The position numbers were made by a program, and so were the translations under genes. 64,000 bases of DNA. It comes from Megascapheus bottae. Its lineage: Eukaryota; Chordata; Mammalia; Rodentia; Geomyidae. Each line of letters opens with the position of its first letter. Position 1 is the stretch's first letter. Below the pieces are notes generated by a model that saw nothing but the letters and a program-made list of their open reading frames with translations, did no database searches and was not told the DNA's origin. Below are positions 33,386-45,249 of the stretch, piece after piece. The stretch spans positions 34,550,001-34,614,000 of the forward strand of contig JANJXV010000013.1 of NCBI GenBank assembly GCA_024803745.1. The letters are read 5' to 3'.

Positions 33386-33418
33386 TTAATTAGTCAAGGA
33401 AGATCCTTGACTAATTAA
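33386..33418. repeat. Perfect 15-bp inverted repeat with 3-nt loop
   Basis: Arm ttaattagtcaagga (33386-33400), loop aga, arm tccttgactaattaa (33404-33418), with no mismatch in the stem. The stem is too short for a typical pre-miRNA. Confidence 0.95.
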
Positions 33419-33884
33419 TTTGATCAAATTTCCTACTGTATATTTGACTTTGTCTACTCATTTATAAATATTTTCAGTATTTAAGTCGAAATCATTTAAG
33501 TGAAAGAAGATACACTCAGTATGGGCAGTTGCTGGTCTGTTTACCAAGAACCAGGGGTCCTAATTATAACACAGATTCCAGTTGGGACTAAGGTGTGAAA
33601 AATGTTAGAAACCAGATTTGAAATATGTTTAAATGGTATTTTCAACCCAAGGAATCCTGTCATCAGAAGTCTTAGAGACCAATTAAGTTTATGCTAGATT
33701 AGAGCACCTACTTCTAGAGAAATATAATGCCTACTGTAAAGTCCAAGGCTCACTTGCACATGTATCCACTTATCAAATATAAGTATTTGTTATATGCATA
33801 GTATGTGCAAAAGATTATTACTTTGTAATAATACTAGTATGCACAAATTATACTTCTCAGAAGGAGTTTAATGTGTTAATTGAT

Positions 33885-34095
33885 ACATTTTGATTCTGTA
33901 GACTTGGTTTTAATCCAATTCTGCCACTTACTAATTGTCTGGCTTAAACTATCTTAAATCTAACTCTAAGACCTTGTTTTCTTTAAAAATGAAATAATAA
34001 AAAAAACCTTGTTCTAATGATTAGATGGTAAAATATATGTAACAGGCACACTATCAAGTATGAAATTCATATGAACTACAGTGATAATTATCATT
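33885..34095 (+). mobile_element. MIR SINE
   Basis: Sense MIR: gattctgtagacttggtttt, aattctgccacttactaatt, gtctggcttaaactatctta and ttgttttctttaaaaatgaa, in canonical order. Confidence 0.75.
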
Positions 34096-34314
34096 TTTAC
34101 TACATTTTGGCTTGACAAACAACTCACAACTGTTTACAGCCTATTTACAACTAGGATAACTCAAACGCCAATTCAAGGCTAAAAAAATAGGTTAAATAAC
34201 TAATTATTACTGCATAATAGAATCCTATAGGAAAAACCCATCTGTGATTATACCACATTATGCATTGTGTGCATGAAGCTGTTTGTTGCCATCCCACAGT
34301 TATTGCAATGTTTA

Positions 34315-34450
34315 ATGTTTGTTGTTACTAGTTTCTTACTGTCTTCCCAACCATATTTTAAGTCTTTAATAGAGAAGTTGTGTTTTTCTTATTCCTCGTA
34401 CCTCAGCACAAAGCATAGTGCTGGATAAATATTTGTTGAGTACATGAGCT
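34315..34450 (+). mobile_element. L2 3' end
   Basis: ttaagtctttaatagagaag, gtacctcagcacaaagcata and gtgctggataaatatttgtt followed by gagtacatgag, the characteristic L2 3' end. Confidence 0.7.
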
Positions 34451-34654
34451 AGAGGAGAAAATTATTGTGAGCCGGCATAACCAGATCAGCATTGTAGATA
34501 AGATAAGATTCAAAATAGATCTTTAGTAATAGGTAGATTTAAGTGAAAGGAAGTGACAATGCATTTCACTTTGGAGTTGAGGAGAGACTATGGTGTTAAT
34601 AGATATAACTAAAAAGCTAAATAAGAATGGAATCATTGTATTTTAGAAGAAAAG

Positions 34655-34735
34655 AGACTATTGGCAGACTTTTTACATTTCTTTATAGATGAAAATTAAG
34701 ACCCAGAGAGTGAAGAATCAGAATTAGAATCCATG
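34655..34735 (-). mobile_element. Possible MIR fragment
   Basis: tttatagatgaaaattaaga and cccagagagtgaagaatcag resemble the antisense MIR core. Short and uncertain. Confidence 0.4.
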
Positions 34736-34739
34736 TCTT

Positions 34740-37700
34740 TCTTATAACATGTAACATAACAGAATTTTCAGTATTATAGGGGATGCTAGAGCCGATGGGT
34801 TTAGACAATCAGTCTCATAAAGCTGTTAGTATCACTAGCTATTGATGCCTAAGAATGAGATAAGGAGGGAACTACGATCAGAAGTCTATCAGAAGCAATT
34901 TTTTGATAGTCCAAGTCAAAAATGATCATGAAAACAAGAGTGAAAGCAAGAGGCTCTCTATATTATGTTTTATTACAGCCAGATAGTTACTGAACATGAA
35001 TATTTATAGTTTCCGTGAACATAAAGTCAAGTGGAAAGCTGCTGATGGTGGACATAGCACTCTGCTGTACTCTGAAAACTTATAGAAACCATATATGAAG
35101 AGTAAATGTATTTTTAGAGCTTCTTTATGAAAAAGAGAACAGATTCCATAAAATGTAGGGTTAATAAAAAAAACTTATTTGGGACACTTCATCTGCCAAT
35201 GAAGGCACTATGTATTGTACGGGATGCTAAGTTCCCTCATAACCAATCATACACAGATGAGCCATAGACAAATAAACCTTTCAAAAGTGGGCTGACAGTT
35301 TCTGACAGCAGTATAAAGCCATCTTTCAGAGGCAGTAATGCAGTCAGCCCATCTGAATCATTTCCTCTATAAATTGTCTTTAGGGAGACTACAAGAAAAA
35401 GCACCAATGTACTAATAATTATCTCGTCTTTGTTATCTGAGTGTCCTAGGTTAGGAAAATAGCACCTTAATACTAATTTCATGCTTTTTTAATCTACTGG
35501 GGATTATTTTGTCACTTTTTTAAAAACAAAGTAAATCTCTATGTGATCTTCTTTTTCTTACATGTATCGATCTAGAAAGTCTTTGAGGTAATACAAATAA
35601 ATGTGTACTTAGGAAATTAGATTCCATTATTTTTTAATATTTTAGTGAATTCACTAAATTAGTAATTTTTTAATGAATTGGCAGATACAGCTTTTACTCC
35701 TTTTATTATTTTCCTTGTCACTTCACAACAAAAAGTTACATAATGAATTAACTAGTAAGCCTGTAAATTATCAACTGACTTATAACTACAACTCCATATT
35801 AATGATGTAGCTGATGAAAATAAGTATCAATAATCTAAAGATGCATAGAGCTAGGGACAAAGGTGACATTTTACATTTTTATTAACACTTGTAATTTTCT
35901 CTTGCTTGATTTCTTTTTTAGGCCAAGCCCAATTTCTTCTAAACTATGGGTCAGTGAGCTCACACTGACTTTCATATGAATGATAGGATTGATTTTACAA
36001 AGATATCAGCAACTACCAATACCTAGTCTGGTTATCATTATTGTGAACAACCTAGAATAGAATAGTATAAATTACAATGCATTATTTCTTTTCATTTTGC
36101 TAACTATGGCTATCCTACTGCCACAATAATTGTATATATTTGTAAAAAAATTGTATGTTTAAACACTATTAATGTAGTAGTAACAAAAATCACATAAAAC
36201 AAGCAAACTATTGTTTCAAATATGTTAGCTTTCTTGGGTAAGGATTATAAAAGGAAACAAGAATGCGTATTAATTTAAATGGTCTTAATAAGTTAAAGTT
36301 TCTATTTATAAAGTATCTCATAACCAAATATAAGTTCAGGAACAACTAGGTTTTGTCAGAATGTAGTACATATCTGCTGAAGTACCTTTTCTACATTCTC
36401 CCAAATGAAAACAATACTACATTAATAAACTATAAGAGGATTCTATTGACTTGATAAATAAGAGCATTTAAAATACAAGTTAGAAAAGGATTTACTTAAA
36501 TACTTTTAAGTCTTTATACTATCCTAATGATGTCAAATACAATGTTCATTTTTAAAGATTTTCGTTAGAATTTAATCTTTGAAAATATTAATAACAGCTT
36601 ACAGCAGGTAAGCTATAAAATAACACTGGATGCTGTCTATTTAGTTTCTGGTTGAAAAAGCACAGCAGTACTTTAGTTCATTACCTTTGAAAAAAACAGT
36701 AACAAGATAATACAGCTGCCTCTGATTAAGATGTAAATTCTTTCTAATTAGAATGTAAATTCTTACATTTAAATGAAGACATCAATTGTCAGGATGCCAT
36801 ATGATATCTTATTCCACCTTGCCTGAATGAAGCCCTCACTGCTCATCTATGGCATTAAAATAGTTTTGCAATCCCTTTGTTCTCTGATTCTTGTAATATT
36901 CTCTCTTCATGTTCCCTTTTCACATTGCTTTTGTTTGTTTTCCCCTTGCATCTGATATTGTTGTGCCTTGGGATTTTGCAGAAATTTGGAATGAAAATTG
37001 AGTTCAGTCAGTGCCAGTATTTGCTTGTGCCTCAATTACTTCTGCTGAATTTTCCTCAATGCAAATCAGGCAGGTTGCATAAAGTGGTGCATGTATTTGA
37101 AATAATTAATTTTCCGTAAAATGATGGATCAAGTCCAATCAACCTTCATGAAATCTAAATAATAGAATAGAGAATTAGAAATTAATTAACATTTTATGTT
37201 GTTAATACTGTATGGTATAAACTAGCAGTGGTAAGTTTTACTTTTGAATGAAACTTTCTCTATTAAATTTTGATGAAAACCTGCTTCAAACATTTTTTGA
37301 CAGACATGCTAATAAGAAATCAATAATATTGAAGCAAAGATTTTTCAAAGTACATTATATAAACAGTCAATGACTCAACTATTTGTGCCTGGGCAATAGT
37401 GGAAGTTTTATCTTACAATGCACACTTATTTGTAGAGATCCACTGTTAATGTTAGATGAGGCTGGAACCCTTTGAACATAGTATCACAGTTCTTTTATGT
37501 CATGATGTTTTGTTAACCAAGAGACAGACCTTTGAGGCAATTCAGCCAACCTACTGCTAAGGAGGAAACTCCTAGAAATTTAAATAATGCTCTATAGATA
37601 TCTCCACTGTTTAGGTTGATTGGTGTTATTTTTCCTTCTTATTAAATTGTTTCAGTACAGAAAATTTTAAACATGTGTAAAAATATGGAGTATCATGATG

Positions 37701-37796
37701 AACCCATGTTTGTCTGGCGTAAGAGGAATTAACTACAAAGACCTCTGACTTCTAGGAAACCATTCTACCACCTACACTATGAATCCTGCCGCTTGC
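34740..37796. other. Single-copy stretch, 3.1 kb
   Basis: The longest part of the window without a recognised repeat or gene. Near 36729-36765 a short direct repeat (gatgtaaattctt / gaatgtaaattctt) surrounds tctaatta. Open frames at 35237-35482 (minus) and 36877-37119 (plus) lack motifs. Confidence 0.5.

Positions 37797-37798
<2 letters not shown>

Positions 37799-37838
<40 letters not shown>
37799..37838 (+). repeat. (TG)n microsatellite
   Basis: About 40 bp of TG units; the Cys/Val run in the open frame at 37798-38001 comes from it. Confidence 0.95.
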
Positions 37839-37839
<1 letters not shown>

Positions 37840-37954
37840 CAGTACTTGAACTCAGGACATGTCAAAAAAAATATCATTGTTGCAATTCATAAAAACTCAA
37901 AACTAAAACATATTAGCTTTCACACAATTGGAAATTTCAAGTGTTATTTACATG

Positions 37955-38440
37955 CTGTATTAGTTTCTCATTGCTGCTATAACAAACTATCACAAACTTA
38001 GTGTTATAAATAGTATAAAGTATAATCTTTTAGTATTATAGATGTGGAGAGCAGAAGACCAAAATTAATCTTTTTTTAAGGCTAATAAAAGAGTTCACAT
38101 GGTTTAATTCTTTGTGGAGTCTATAAGGAAGAATTCATGGCCCTGTGTTTTCCAGATTCTAGGTGCTACCCACATTCTTAATGGCCTTTCTTCATATCCA
38201 AAACAAACATGTTGAACTGAGTCTTCATGTTATCATCGCTATCTAGTGCTCTCGTCTGCCCTTTCTTTTTACTTTTAAGGACCCTTTTGAGTGACTACCC
38301 ATTCAAAAAAAATTAAAACAAAAAACCCAGGATAATCTCTCCATTTTATGGTCAACTAATTAGAAATCTTTATATCCGTAATTATACCATATAAGATAGT
38401 ATATTACAAGTTCCAAAGACTATGAACATTTTTCAGGTAT
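37955..38440 (-). mobile_element. MLT1-type (MaLR) LTR, near full length
   Basis: Antisense LTR: gtattagtttctcattgctg, ctataacaaactatcacaaa, ttccagattctaggtgctac, cttttaaggaccctttt, ccaggataatctctccattt and tggtcaactaattag. It covers most of an MLT1-class LTR in order. No internal region flanks it, so it is a solo LTR. Confidence 0.75.
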
Positions 38441-39010
38441 AATTGCTCTGTATGTTACACTTTCTTGTATAAATGCTCATAAGCAACTACTTTCATAAAG
38501 CAGGGACAAAACTACTTCAGTGGTACAGATGCAAGATCTGTCTCAGATTTAAAACAAGCTAATATTTATCACTGTTGCTGAACTCAAGAGGAAAGATATT
38601 AGCTCTAGTACAACAGTTCACACAACTTTTGCTCAACCAAATATAAGCATTTTTACAAAATTGTATTCTAATATCAGTCATTATAGACATAGTCCCCCCA
38701 AAAAGGTGTTTCAAAGAAAGAACTGGGAAACTAGCAACAGTACAGTATTTCCAGATATTATTGGTTTTCATCTTTAAACTGCTCTCTACTTAGAAATACT
38801 TCCATCTGAATAGTAAGAAGGCTAATGCGGAACTTCCCAAGACACAGAATTAATGTCAGAGCCTGGTGTTTTCACACTACACAAGGCTGAATTCTGTAAA
38901 ATGTATCCATAAAAGCACAGTGATGGAGTTAGCAAGCTAGTATAAAAGAGTCCTTACTTTCAATACAATTATAATTGAGTTGAAGATGTAAGGCACAAGT
39001 ACTTGGTAAT
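38441..39010. other. Single-copy stretch
   Basis: No recognised repeat or gene. The 70-codon minus-strand frame 38559-38771 has no motif. Confidence 0.4.
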
Positions 39011-39014
39011 AATA

Positions 39015-39240
39015 TAACATAGAATTTGAAAGCATATATTTTGGAGCAAAACAGCTTTAGGTTAGAGTCCTTGTTCTTTTACTACTTAATCTTTTACTAT
39101 TTATATAGGAACCCATGTTTCCCTTTCCTGCCTGATGTTATTATAAAGATTAACTATACATTAAATCACTTAGTACAGGATCTGGCACATAGCAAACAGT
39201 AAATGGTAGCTGCTATTATTGTAATAAAATTCAAACAGTA
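39015..39240 (+). mobile_element. MIR SINE
   Basis: tttgaaagcatatattttgg, gcaaaacagctttaggttag, then tatataggaacccatgtttc and cagtacaggatctggcaca-like 3' end (tagtacaggatctggcacat). Confidence 0.65.
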
Positions 39241-39371
39241 AAAGGGTTGAGTTAATGATTACCCATTCAGGGAATATAGGACTTTAGCAGACAATCTGAT
39301 TGTCAAGCTAGTGATTTTATGTTAAAGTTACAGAATAAAGGAATTCTTGAGTTCTTATATTTATGGGTACC

Positions 39372-39423
39372 GTGAGTAGCTGTGCAGTATAGTAATTAAA
39401 TACAAAGAATATCTGGTTTCAGC
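39372..39423 (+). mobile_element. MIR SINE, left fragment
   Basis: gtgcagtatagtaattaaat and acaaagaatatctggtttca are the MIR 5' end. It is cut by the SINE beginning at 39424. Confidence 0.65.
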
Positions 39424-39693
39424 CAGGCACTGGTGGCTCATGCCTGTAATCCTAGATACTCAGGAGGCTGAAATCTGAGGATCATGGTTCAAAGCCAGCC
39501 CAGGCACAGAAGTCCATGAGATCCTTATCCCCAATTAACCACCAGAAAACCAGAAGTGGCACTGAGGCTCAAGTGGTGGAGCTCTAGCCTTAAGCTGAAG
39601 AGCTCAGGGACAACACCCAGGCCCATAATTCAAGCTCCATGACAGACAGACAGACAGACACACACACACACACACACACATCTGGTCTCAAAT
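39413..39693 (+). mobile_element. B1-Geo SINE inserted in a MIR
   Basis: Body from about 39424 to 39680: ccaggcactggtggctcatg, aggaggctgaaatctgagga, Geo tail (gaggctcaagtggtggagct). It ends in (GACA)n then (CA)n. The flanks atctggtttca (39413-39423) and atctggtctca (from about 39682) are a TSD with one mismatch. Confidence 0.88.
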
Positions 39694-39850
39694 TTCACCA
39701 ATTAATTGATTTATCTGTACCTCATTTTTCTCATTTATAAAAGTAGGGATAAAATAATACATCATGGGGCTTATTAAAGGCATTAAATGAATATGTAAAA
39801 TACTTCAAAAGGTATCAGGCTCATAGAAAGTGTCATACAGTGTATTGTTA
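39682..39850 (+). mobile_element. MIR SINE, right fragment
   Basis: gatttatctgtacctcattt, ttctcatttataaaagtagg, then tcaaaaggtatcaggctcat. It continues the MIR at 39372. Confidence 0.7.
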
Positions 39851-39866
39851 TCAAAGATATATCTTA

Positions 39867-40066
39867 GGCCAGGAGTTTGGCCTAGTGGTAGAGTGCATGC
39901 CTAGCATGCACGAAGACCCCGGTTCAATTCCTTGGTACTACATACATAGAAAAAAGCCAGAAGTGGTGCTGAGGCTCAGGTGGTAGAGCTCTAGCCTTGA
40001 GAAAGTCCGAGGACAGTGCTCAGGCTCTGAGCTCAAGTCCAAGACTGGCAAAAAAAAAAAAAAAAC
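39867..40066 (+). mobile_element. IDL-Geo SINE
   Basis: Sense copy: ggccaggagtttggcctagt head, Geo module and a 16-base A tail. Confidence 0.92.
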
Positions 40067-40524
40067 ATATATGTGGCTCATATTTGGTTATCCATTGCAA
40101 TTGACTGATAGTAAAAGAGAATACAGGTAATCGCAATGTAAACATAATATAGATGATTTGTAAAGCTAGACATTACCAAAGAATGGACATTATAAAGAAA
40201 TGCCAAATATCTAGCTTGGGGTAATACAAAATAACAAATATTCCCCATCCCTAAAAACTTGCTTACTTACATAAGGACACAAAACAGGTGGTTGACACAG
40301 AGACAGATTGCTAAAATAAGGGTAAACTCATTCCAAGTGCAGTAGGAAATTAGAGAAATAAAAAATCAGTCTGGCTAGTATCACTTCCTTGAGAAAGTGG
40401 GACTTGAAGAAGGTCTGGAGTGATGGATGCTATTTTGTTAATGGGAGAGAAATAATAGACAATTGTGTCTATAAGAAATGTTTCAAACTTGGTATCTCAT
40501 GCATCTTTTGTTTTTCACCTGTCT
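40067..40524. other. Single-copy stretch
   Basis: No recognised repeat or gene. The first part of the 107-codon frame 40389-40712 lies here; it runs into an L1 and has no motif. Confidence 0.4.
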
Positions 40525-40765
40525 CCTGCCTTCTTTTTATTGTATTTCATGGTTGGGGTAATATACAGAGAGGTGCCAGTGACATTCATCAGGCAGTGGG
40601 AACATTGTTAACCTTCCCATGGTTTTCTCCCACTTTCCCTCCCGATAGCCCCTCCCACTCTTCTTGTTTTTCCCTTACCTTCTCTTTTTTAAACAAACAA
40701 ATGAAAGTATGAACAATATATCAGGTACCACATTCCGATACAGTAACAACATGAGTCCTGAACTT
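40525..40765 (-). mobile_element. L1 3' end, type B
   Basis: Antisense: tttttattgtatttcatggt, ggggtaatatacagagaggt, a C-rich block and caggtaccacattccgatac. It ends where a type A L1 begins. Confidence 0.7.
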
Positions 40766-40766
40766 T

Positions 40767-41358
40767 TTTTCATATATTTTTATTGTAATTAATAGAAGGG
40801 TTACATTATATTTGCCAGATAAAAGGTACATTAATTCACGTACATTGATACCCTTTCTCATGTCTTGGTCCCCATTTCCCTCCCCCCCCACCCCTACCTT
40901 TCATCTTGTTTTCCCCCCTTCCCTATCCAATTTCAAATAACCAAATACACATATATCCAGTATATCAGATAAGAAGGTGAAATACTGTAACAATATGAGA
41001 TAACCAAGGGACAGCAAAAGAGATGAGAGATAACAGTACATTAAGGACAACAATCACTCATTATATGGCTTTTGTTTCTATATCCTAGAGGTCCTTTCAT
41101 TTAGCGTCATACTATATGGCCTTTTGTATCTAGGTTTTGCTCTATTGCAAATCTCTGCTAGGAGAGCCCAATGTTTCTACTGATTATGACAAATGAGGGA
41201 AACCATTGAGCCTATGTTCCTTTGAGTCTGGCTTACTTCACTTAATATGATTTTTTCTAAGTCTTTCCATTTCCTTACAAATGGGGCGATGTCATTCTTT
41301 CTGACAGCAGCATAGAATTCCATTGTGTACAAATACTACATCTTGTTGATCAACTTTC
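40767..41358 (-). mobile_element. L1 3' end, type A
   Basis: Antisense: ttttttcatatatttttatt, gtaattaatagaagggttac, tcatgtcttggtccccattt, then cttacttcacttaatatgat and catcttgttgatcaac. The ORF2 tail is included and the 5' end truncated. It abuts a type B 3' end. Confidence 0.88.
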
Positions 41359-41431
41359 TTAATTAGATACCAACACATAAAATGGGAAAGAAATGAATGA
41401 AGAGAACACATATAAACCCATGGAAACTAAA

Positions 41432-41479
41432 ACCATGGAAAGACAAGAGATCTGCACCATGGAAAGACAAGAGATCTGT
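41432..41479. repeat. 24-bp tandem duplication
   Basis: accatggaaagacaagagat plus ctg[c/t] occurs twice head to tail (41432-41455 and 41456-41479); only the last base differs. It explains the repeated ISCLSMV string in a minus-strand open frame there. Confidence 0.95.
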
Positions 41480-42274
41480 ATAAAGAATTTTGAGACTCCA
41501 GGCACTTGGATGGAACATAAATTTATGTCTTTGGTTTTAACTAAGAGAATCAAAGCCATGTAGTTCAAAGGCATGTGGCACAGGTGATATGGAACAATTT
41601 CTCTGAATTGAAAATGCAATCTATGCCTGCCAATACCTGTAACACAGTGTTAAAGTATTTGAACATGTATATAGCCTGCCATGACACAGGATTTGTGAAA
41701 TGATTATATACAAAAAAATCACTTGATCTTTATGGCTCAGATTTGAAGATGAGATTTATAATTATAGACTAACAATGAATTTTCTCACTATATCTGGGTT
41801 AAAGGAAGAATGCATAGTCTTTTTGAAGTGTGAAAAGTTGATTATTCCAAAACTGTACCTCTGTATATTTATAAGTGGGAGATCTGAAAGTTACAACTAT
41901 TCCATATTTTCTCTACTAAAATTTTGATGTTAAAAAAGAACCATAAAGGTAAAATTGTGTATATGTGAATTGCAGCTCAGTAGACTTGCTTCCTTTAAAA
42001 AATGGACCCATTAAACAAATATTTTATGTTAGCTAATGATATGAAAGCTGAAGTATGTAGGGGGCAAAGTGTATGGGTATCTGTAGCTTACTTTGAAATT
42101 TACTACTTATTTAGTAGACCAGTGTATGTTATGTTTGTTACGTATAATGAATTATGTTGTAATTGGATAGATGTTGTAGATATTTAGAGAAGTGGTAGAG
42201 CAAGTACAGAGAAAGTTTAGTTATACAATCTAATTTTATTTGTGTGTTCTCTTTAAAAATTCAACTTTTTTTCT
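41480..42274. other. Single-copy stretch
   Basis: No recognised repeat or gene. The 61-codon frame 42002-42187 has no motif. Confidence 0.45.
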
Positions 42275-42512
42275 AGCAAGGCACAGTGGCTCACTCCTAT
42301 AATCCTAGCTACTCAGGAGTCTAAGATCTGAGGATCAAGGTTCAAGCCAGCCCAGGCACTAAAGAAATTGAGACGTTTATCTGCAGTTAATCATTAGAAA
42401 ACTGGAATTAGCACTGTGGCTCCGGGGTAGAGCAGTAGCTTTGAGCTGAAGAGCTTAGGGACAACGCCCAGTCCCAGAGTTCAAGCCCCGTGACCAACAA
42501 AAAAAAAAAAAA
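42275..42512 (+). mobile_element. B1-Geo composite SINE
   Basis: Head agcaaggcacagtggctcac, tagctactcaggagtctaag, Geo tail ending agttcaagccccgtgaccaa and poly-A. The short direct repeat tcaacttttt before and after is a probable TSD. Confidence 0.88.
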
Positions 42513-42604
42513 CTCAACTTTTTGAGGTTTGTAACTATTCACAATAATTACACTGAGAAATCACTACTCAGTCACTAGAATAGCCTTTTCAAAAAGAATA
42601 TTTA

Positions 42605-42745
42605 GATTGTGTGTGGTACCAATGCCTATAATCCTAGGATTTGAGAGGGAGAGGCAGGAGAATCACAAGTTCAAGGCTTACCAAAACTACACTATGAAGT
42701 CTAGGCCAGCAAAGACTATATAGTGAGGCCCTGTTCTTAAACTAT
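42605..42745 (+). mobile_element. B1-type SINE (no Geo tail)
   Basis: gtggtaccaatgcctataat, cctaggatttgagagggaga, ggcaggagaatcacaagttc and gccagcaaagactatatagt, then gaggccctgttctta. A monomeric 7SL-derived unit distinct from the B1-Geo composites. Confidence 0.75.
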
Positions 42746-42747
42746 TC

Positions 42748-42750
<3 letters not shown>

Positions 42751-42780
<30 letters not shown>

Positions 42781-42784
42781 TAGA
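42751..42784 (+). repeat. (GATA)n microsatellite
   Basis: Eight or so GATA units at the 3' end of the B1 SINE. Confidence 0.93.
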
Positions 42785-42864
42785 TTTTTTCTAGTATTTT
42801 TAAGTGTTCTAATATAATTGTTACCTTTTCTTATTTTATTGTTTCCAGTAATTGTACAAAGGGT

Positions 42865-43125
42865 TTTCTTTTTTTTTTATTATTTTATTGTCCAGATAAT
42901 CTATAGAGGGGTTACACTTAACATTCGTCAGGTAGTAAGTGCATTACTTCTCACACATTGATACCCCTTCTCATGTTTTTGTCCCCAACTCCCTCCCCCT
43001 ACACCTTCCTGTGTACAAAGTTTTTCAGTTTAGCATGTCCATTTATGTATACAATGCATCTTGATCAGTATCACTCCTTTCATCATTCTCTCCTTCCTCA
43101 TATGTATAGTTTTGATACAGTTTTG
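42865..43125 (-). mobile_element. L1 3' end, type B
   Basis: Antisense: T run, attttattgtccagataatc, tatagaggggttacacttaa, ctcatgtttttgtcccc. After about 43010 a second, older L1-like 3' sequence seems to follow. Confidence 0.65.
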
Positions 43126-43570
43126 ATGAGTGAAGTATATAGGTAAGTACCTAACCATTTTATTAAGTAATTGAAGGCAGAAGGTCACTGTTAGGTACAA
43201 AACAGTTTTATGACTGCAAAGTCAAACCTTTGAGACCAATTGTCATCATTAACACATTAACACAACCTTACCACTGCAAAAACAAATTTTAGGTGTAAAC
43301 AGAGCACGATCTCCATTTAAAATTCTATTTGCCCCTGCTAAAATCTTACACCCTTTTTCTTGCCAAGATAGTTTCATCTATTTTTTCCCTTTCTTTGACC
43401 CCAGTAATATGTACCTTATTTACATTGTTCATAGATTTTCCATTGTTTGTGGAGAGTCACTCTTGTATGCCCAACCCCAAAATAAGTTTGCAGTGTTTCA
43501 AATTGTTCACCTGAATCATACAGAAATCCTAACCTGCTCACATGCCCTTCAGAACCTTTGTACTAAGTAA
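43126..43570. other. Single-copy stretch
   Basis: No recognised repeat or gene. Confidence 0.35.
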
Positions 43571-43781
43571 GGGTTAAAGATGAAGGGAATAGTTGATAAA
43601 GTATAATAAAATTTTACAAATTTGTAAACTCTGGCAAAATTGGGGCTCACTTCAGCAATCATATTGGCATATTGGCCAAGCAGCTGAGCTTGTTCAACAG
43701 CATGAACATTTAAAATGTCCTTCTGAAGTATCCACCAATGCCTGGTACCATCACAGTCTATGCAGGATCTTTACTTTTAAG
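43525..43781 (-). pseudogene. Unidentified coding-like frame (candidate pseudogene)
   Basis: On the minus strand a frame of about 70 codons, without an ATG at its start, stays open between stops and has a protein-like composition. One part reads HAVEQAQLLGQYANMIAEV, followed by SPNFARVYKFV. In a second minus-strand frame just upstream MVPGIGGYF is open, which would fit a frameshift. I do not recognise the protein. No poly-A tail or TSD was seen, so a retrocopy is not shown. It may be a chance open frame, a decayed retrocopy or an unrecognised exon. Limits are approximate. Confidence 0.22.
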
Positions 43782-45249
43782 AAACAAGCAGCAAAGGAAA
43801 GTTGGAGAGAACACCAGGGCCTGAGCAGATTCACACTGCAAGATAAAGTAAAAGGAAGATAAGTGCCAAGTAGCAGATGGAATGAAATCATGTTCTCCTC
43901 GCTCTCTTGCCCAGCCATAGAAGCCAGGCCAGCAGAGTTTGTGATTGTGGTGCACATAACAGGGGCTGTTGCTCACTCCTCACCCAGCCCTATCTGTCCA
44001 AATGACTATTCAGAATGAGCCCTACTCCCTGTTTTGTATGGAGAGTCTGATTCTTATCTGAAACTTGGCAACTTTGGAAAGCACCTCATATCTTGTTCTG
44101 CTTAAGACTTTCACTTGTAAGTACATATTCCAACTTTGTCTGCCAGTTCTGTTGTTTGCGTGGCTGATTGTTATCCCTAGAAAGATGTATTTTTGAGTTC
44201 GCATGGAATCAAAGGCCTCCTGTCAGGATTTATGAGGAGGTTCTGAAGTTTCTGTTTCAAAGCTTTTGACATGTCAGCATGTATAAATGTAGTCTGATGC
44301 CAAGATGCCTATGCCAGCCAGTAGGTTCTTTTTGGCCTTGGTCTGATTTGTAACCTGTTGCCATTAAAGAAACATAAGATTATGCAGTGCACCATAGGTT
44401 GTAACTATGCATATTATTAGTATTATACCACAACATTACTTTTGTTTTGTGAAACTTTTTAATTTATCTCAGATTTCCTTTTTCAAAAAAAAAATCTATT
44501 TTCTGCAACTGTGTATTCAACTCCTGATTTTCAATTCTACCCATGATGATGCTTCCCAGCTGCTCAGCTGGAATCTGGATTGGCCTTCTTTCATTCAGCA
44601 TACTTTTGAACGAGGAGCAAGTCTTGTGGGGAATTTCAGGGGTAAAAAATCCAAATTTGGCAACACCCTGGGGATATTAATCAATCAGAAAATAAAAATG
44701 AGCAGATGATTTCTCAGATGAAATGCTTCATTTGAGAACAATATTGAAATGAAAAAGTCAACAAGGTGACCAAACTCAAGCATATATTCAACTCGTAGAG
44801 TCATAAAACTGTTGGTTTTGTTTTTGTATGCTTTCATGAGACTTAATCTTTTAGCCTACATAGTTTACATAGTTGGTCACTTCTTGGGAACTCTTCTAAT
44901 GCTAATCACTTTATTTTTATTGCTTGTTCTCAGACCAATATAGTGGCCCTCTTCTTTACTCTCCTCAATTCTCTTATACCCATGGCAGACCAAGATACAC
45001 CTCCACTGCCAAGAATTTCCACAGCATTTCTGTGGGAATATTAGCAGTTCAAATTTGGGGAAGAAAGTGTAAGTTAACTGTAATCTATATCATGTTATAT
45101 CACCACCATGTTAAAAATATATAGTATTTCATATATTTAACTAAAATGCTCCTCATAGTTATACAGCTTGGCCATTAAAAGCAAGAGAAATCACCAAAAG
45201 GAATTAAAATAACAAACTTTAAAATACTATTTTTGTTGTTATTTGGTTT
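43782..45249. other. Single-copy stretch, 1.4 kb
   Basis: No repeat family recognised. Composition is a little less AT-rich than the surroundings up to about 44350. Open frames at 44407-44709 and 44924-45124 have no motif. Confidence 0.45.

Noticed and set aside
42751..42784. Regularly spaced repeats that could suggest a CRISPR-like array
   Set aside because: Simple tetranucleotide repeat without spacers; the genome is mammalian.
43640..43675. Similarity of ggggctcacttcagcaatca to the 5' end of U6 snRNA
   Set aside because: The match ends after about a dozen bases; the rest of U6 and its 3' T run are missing.
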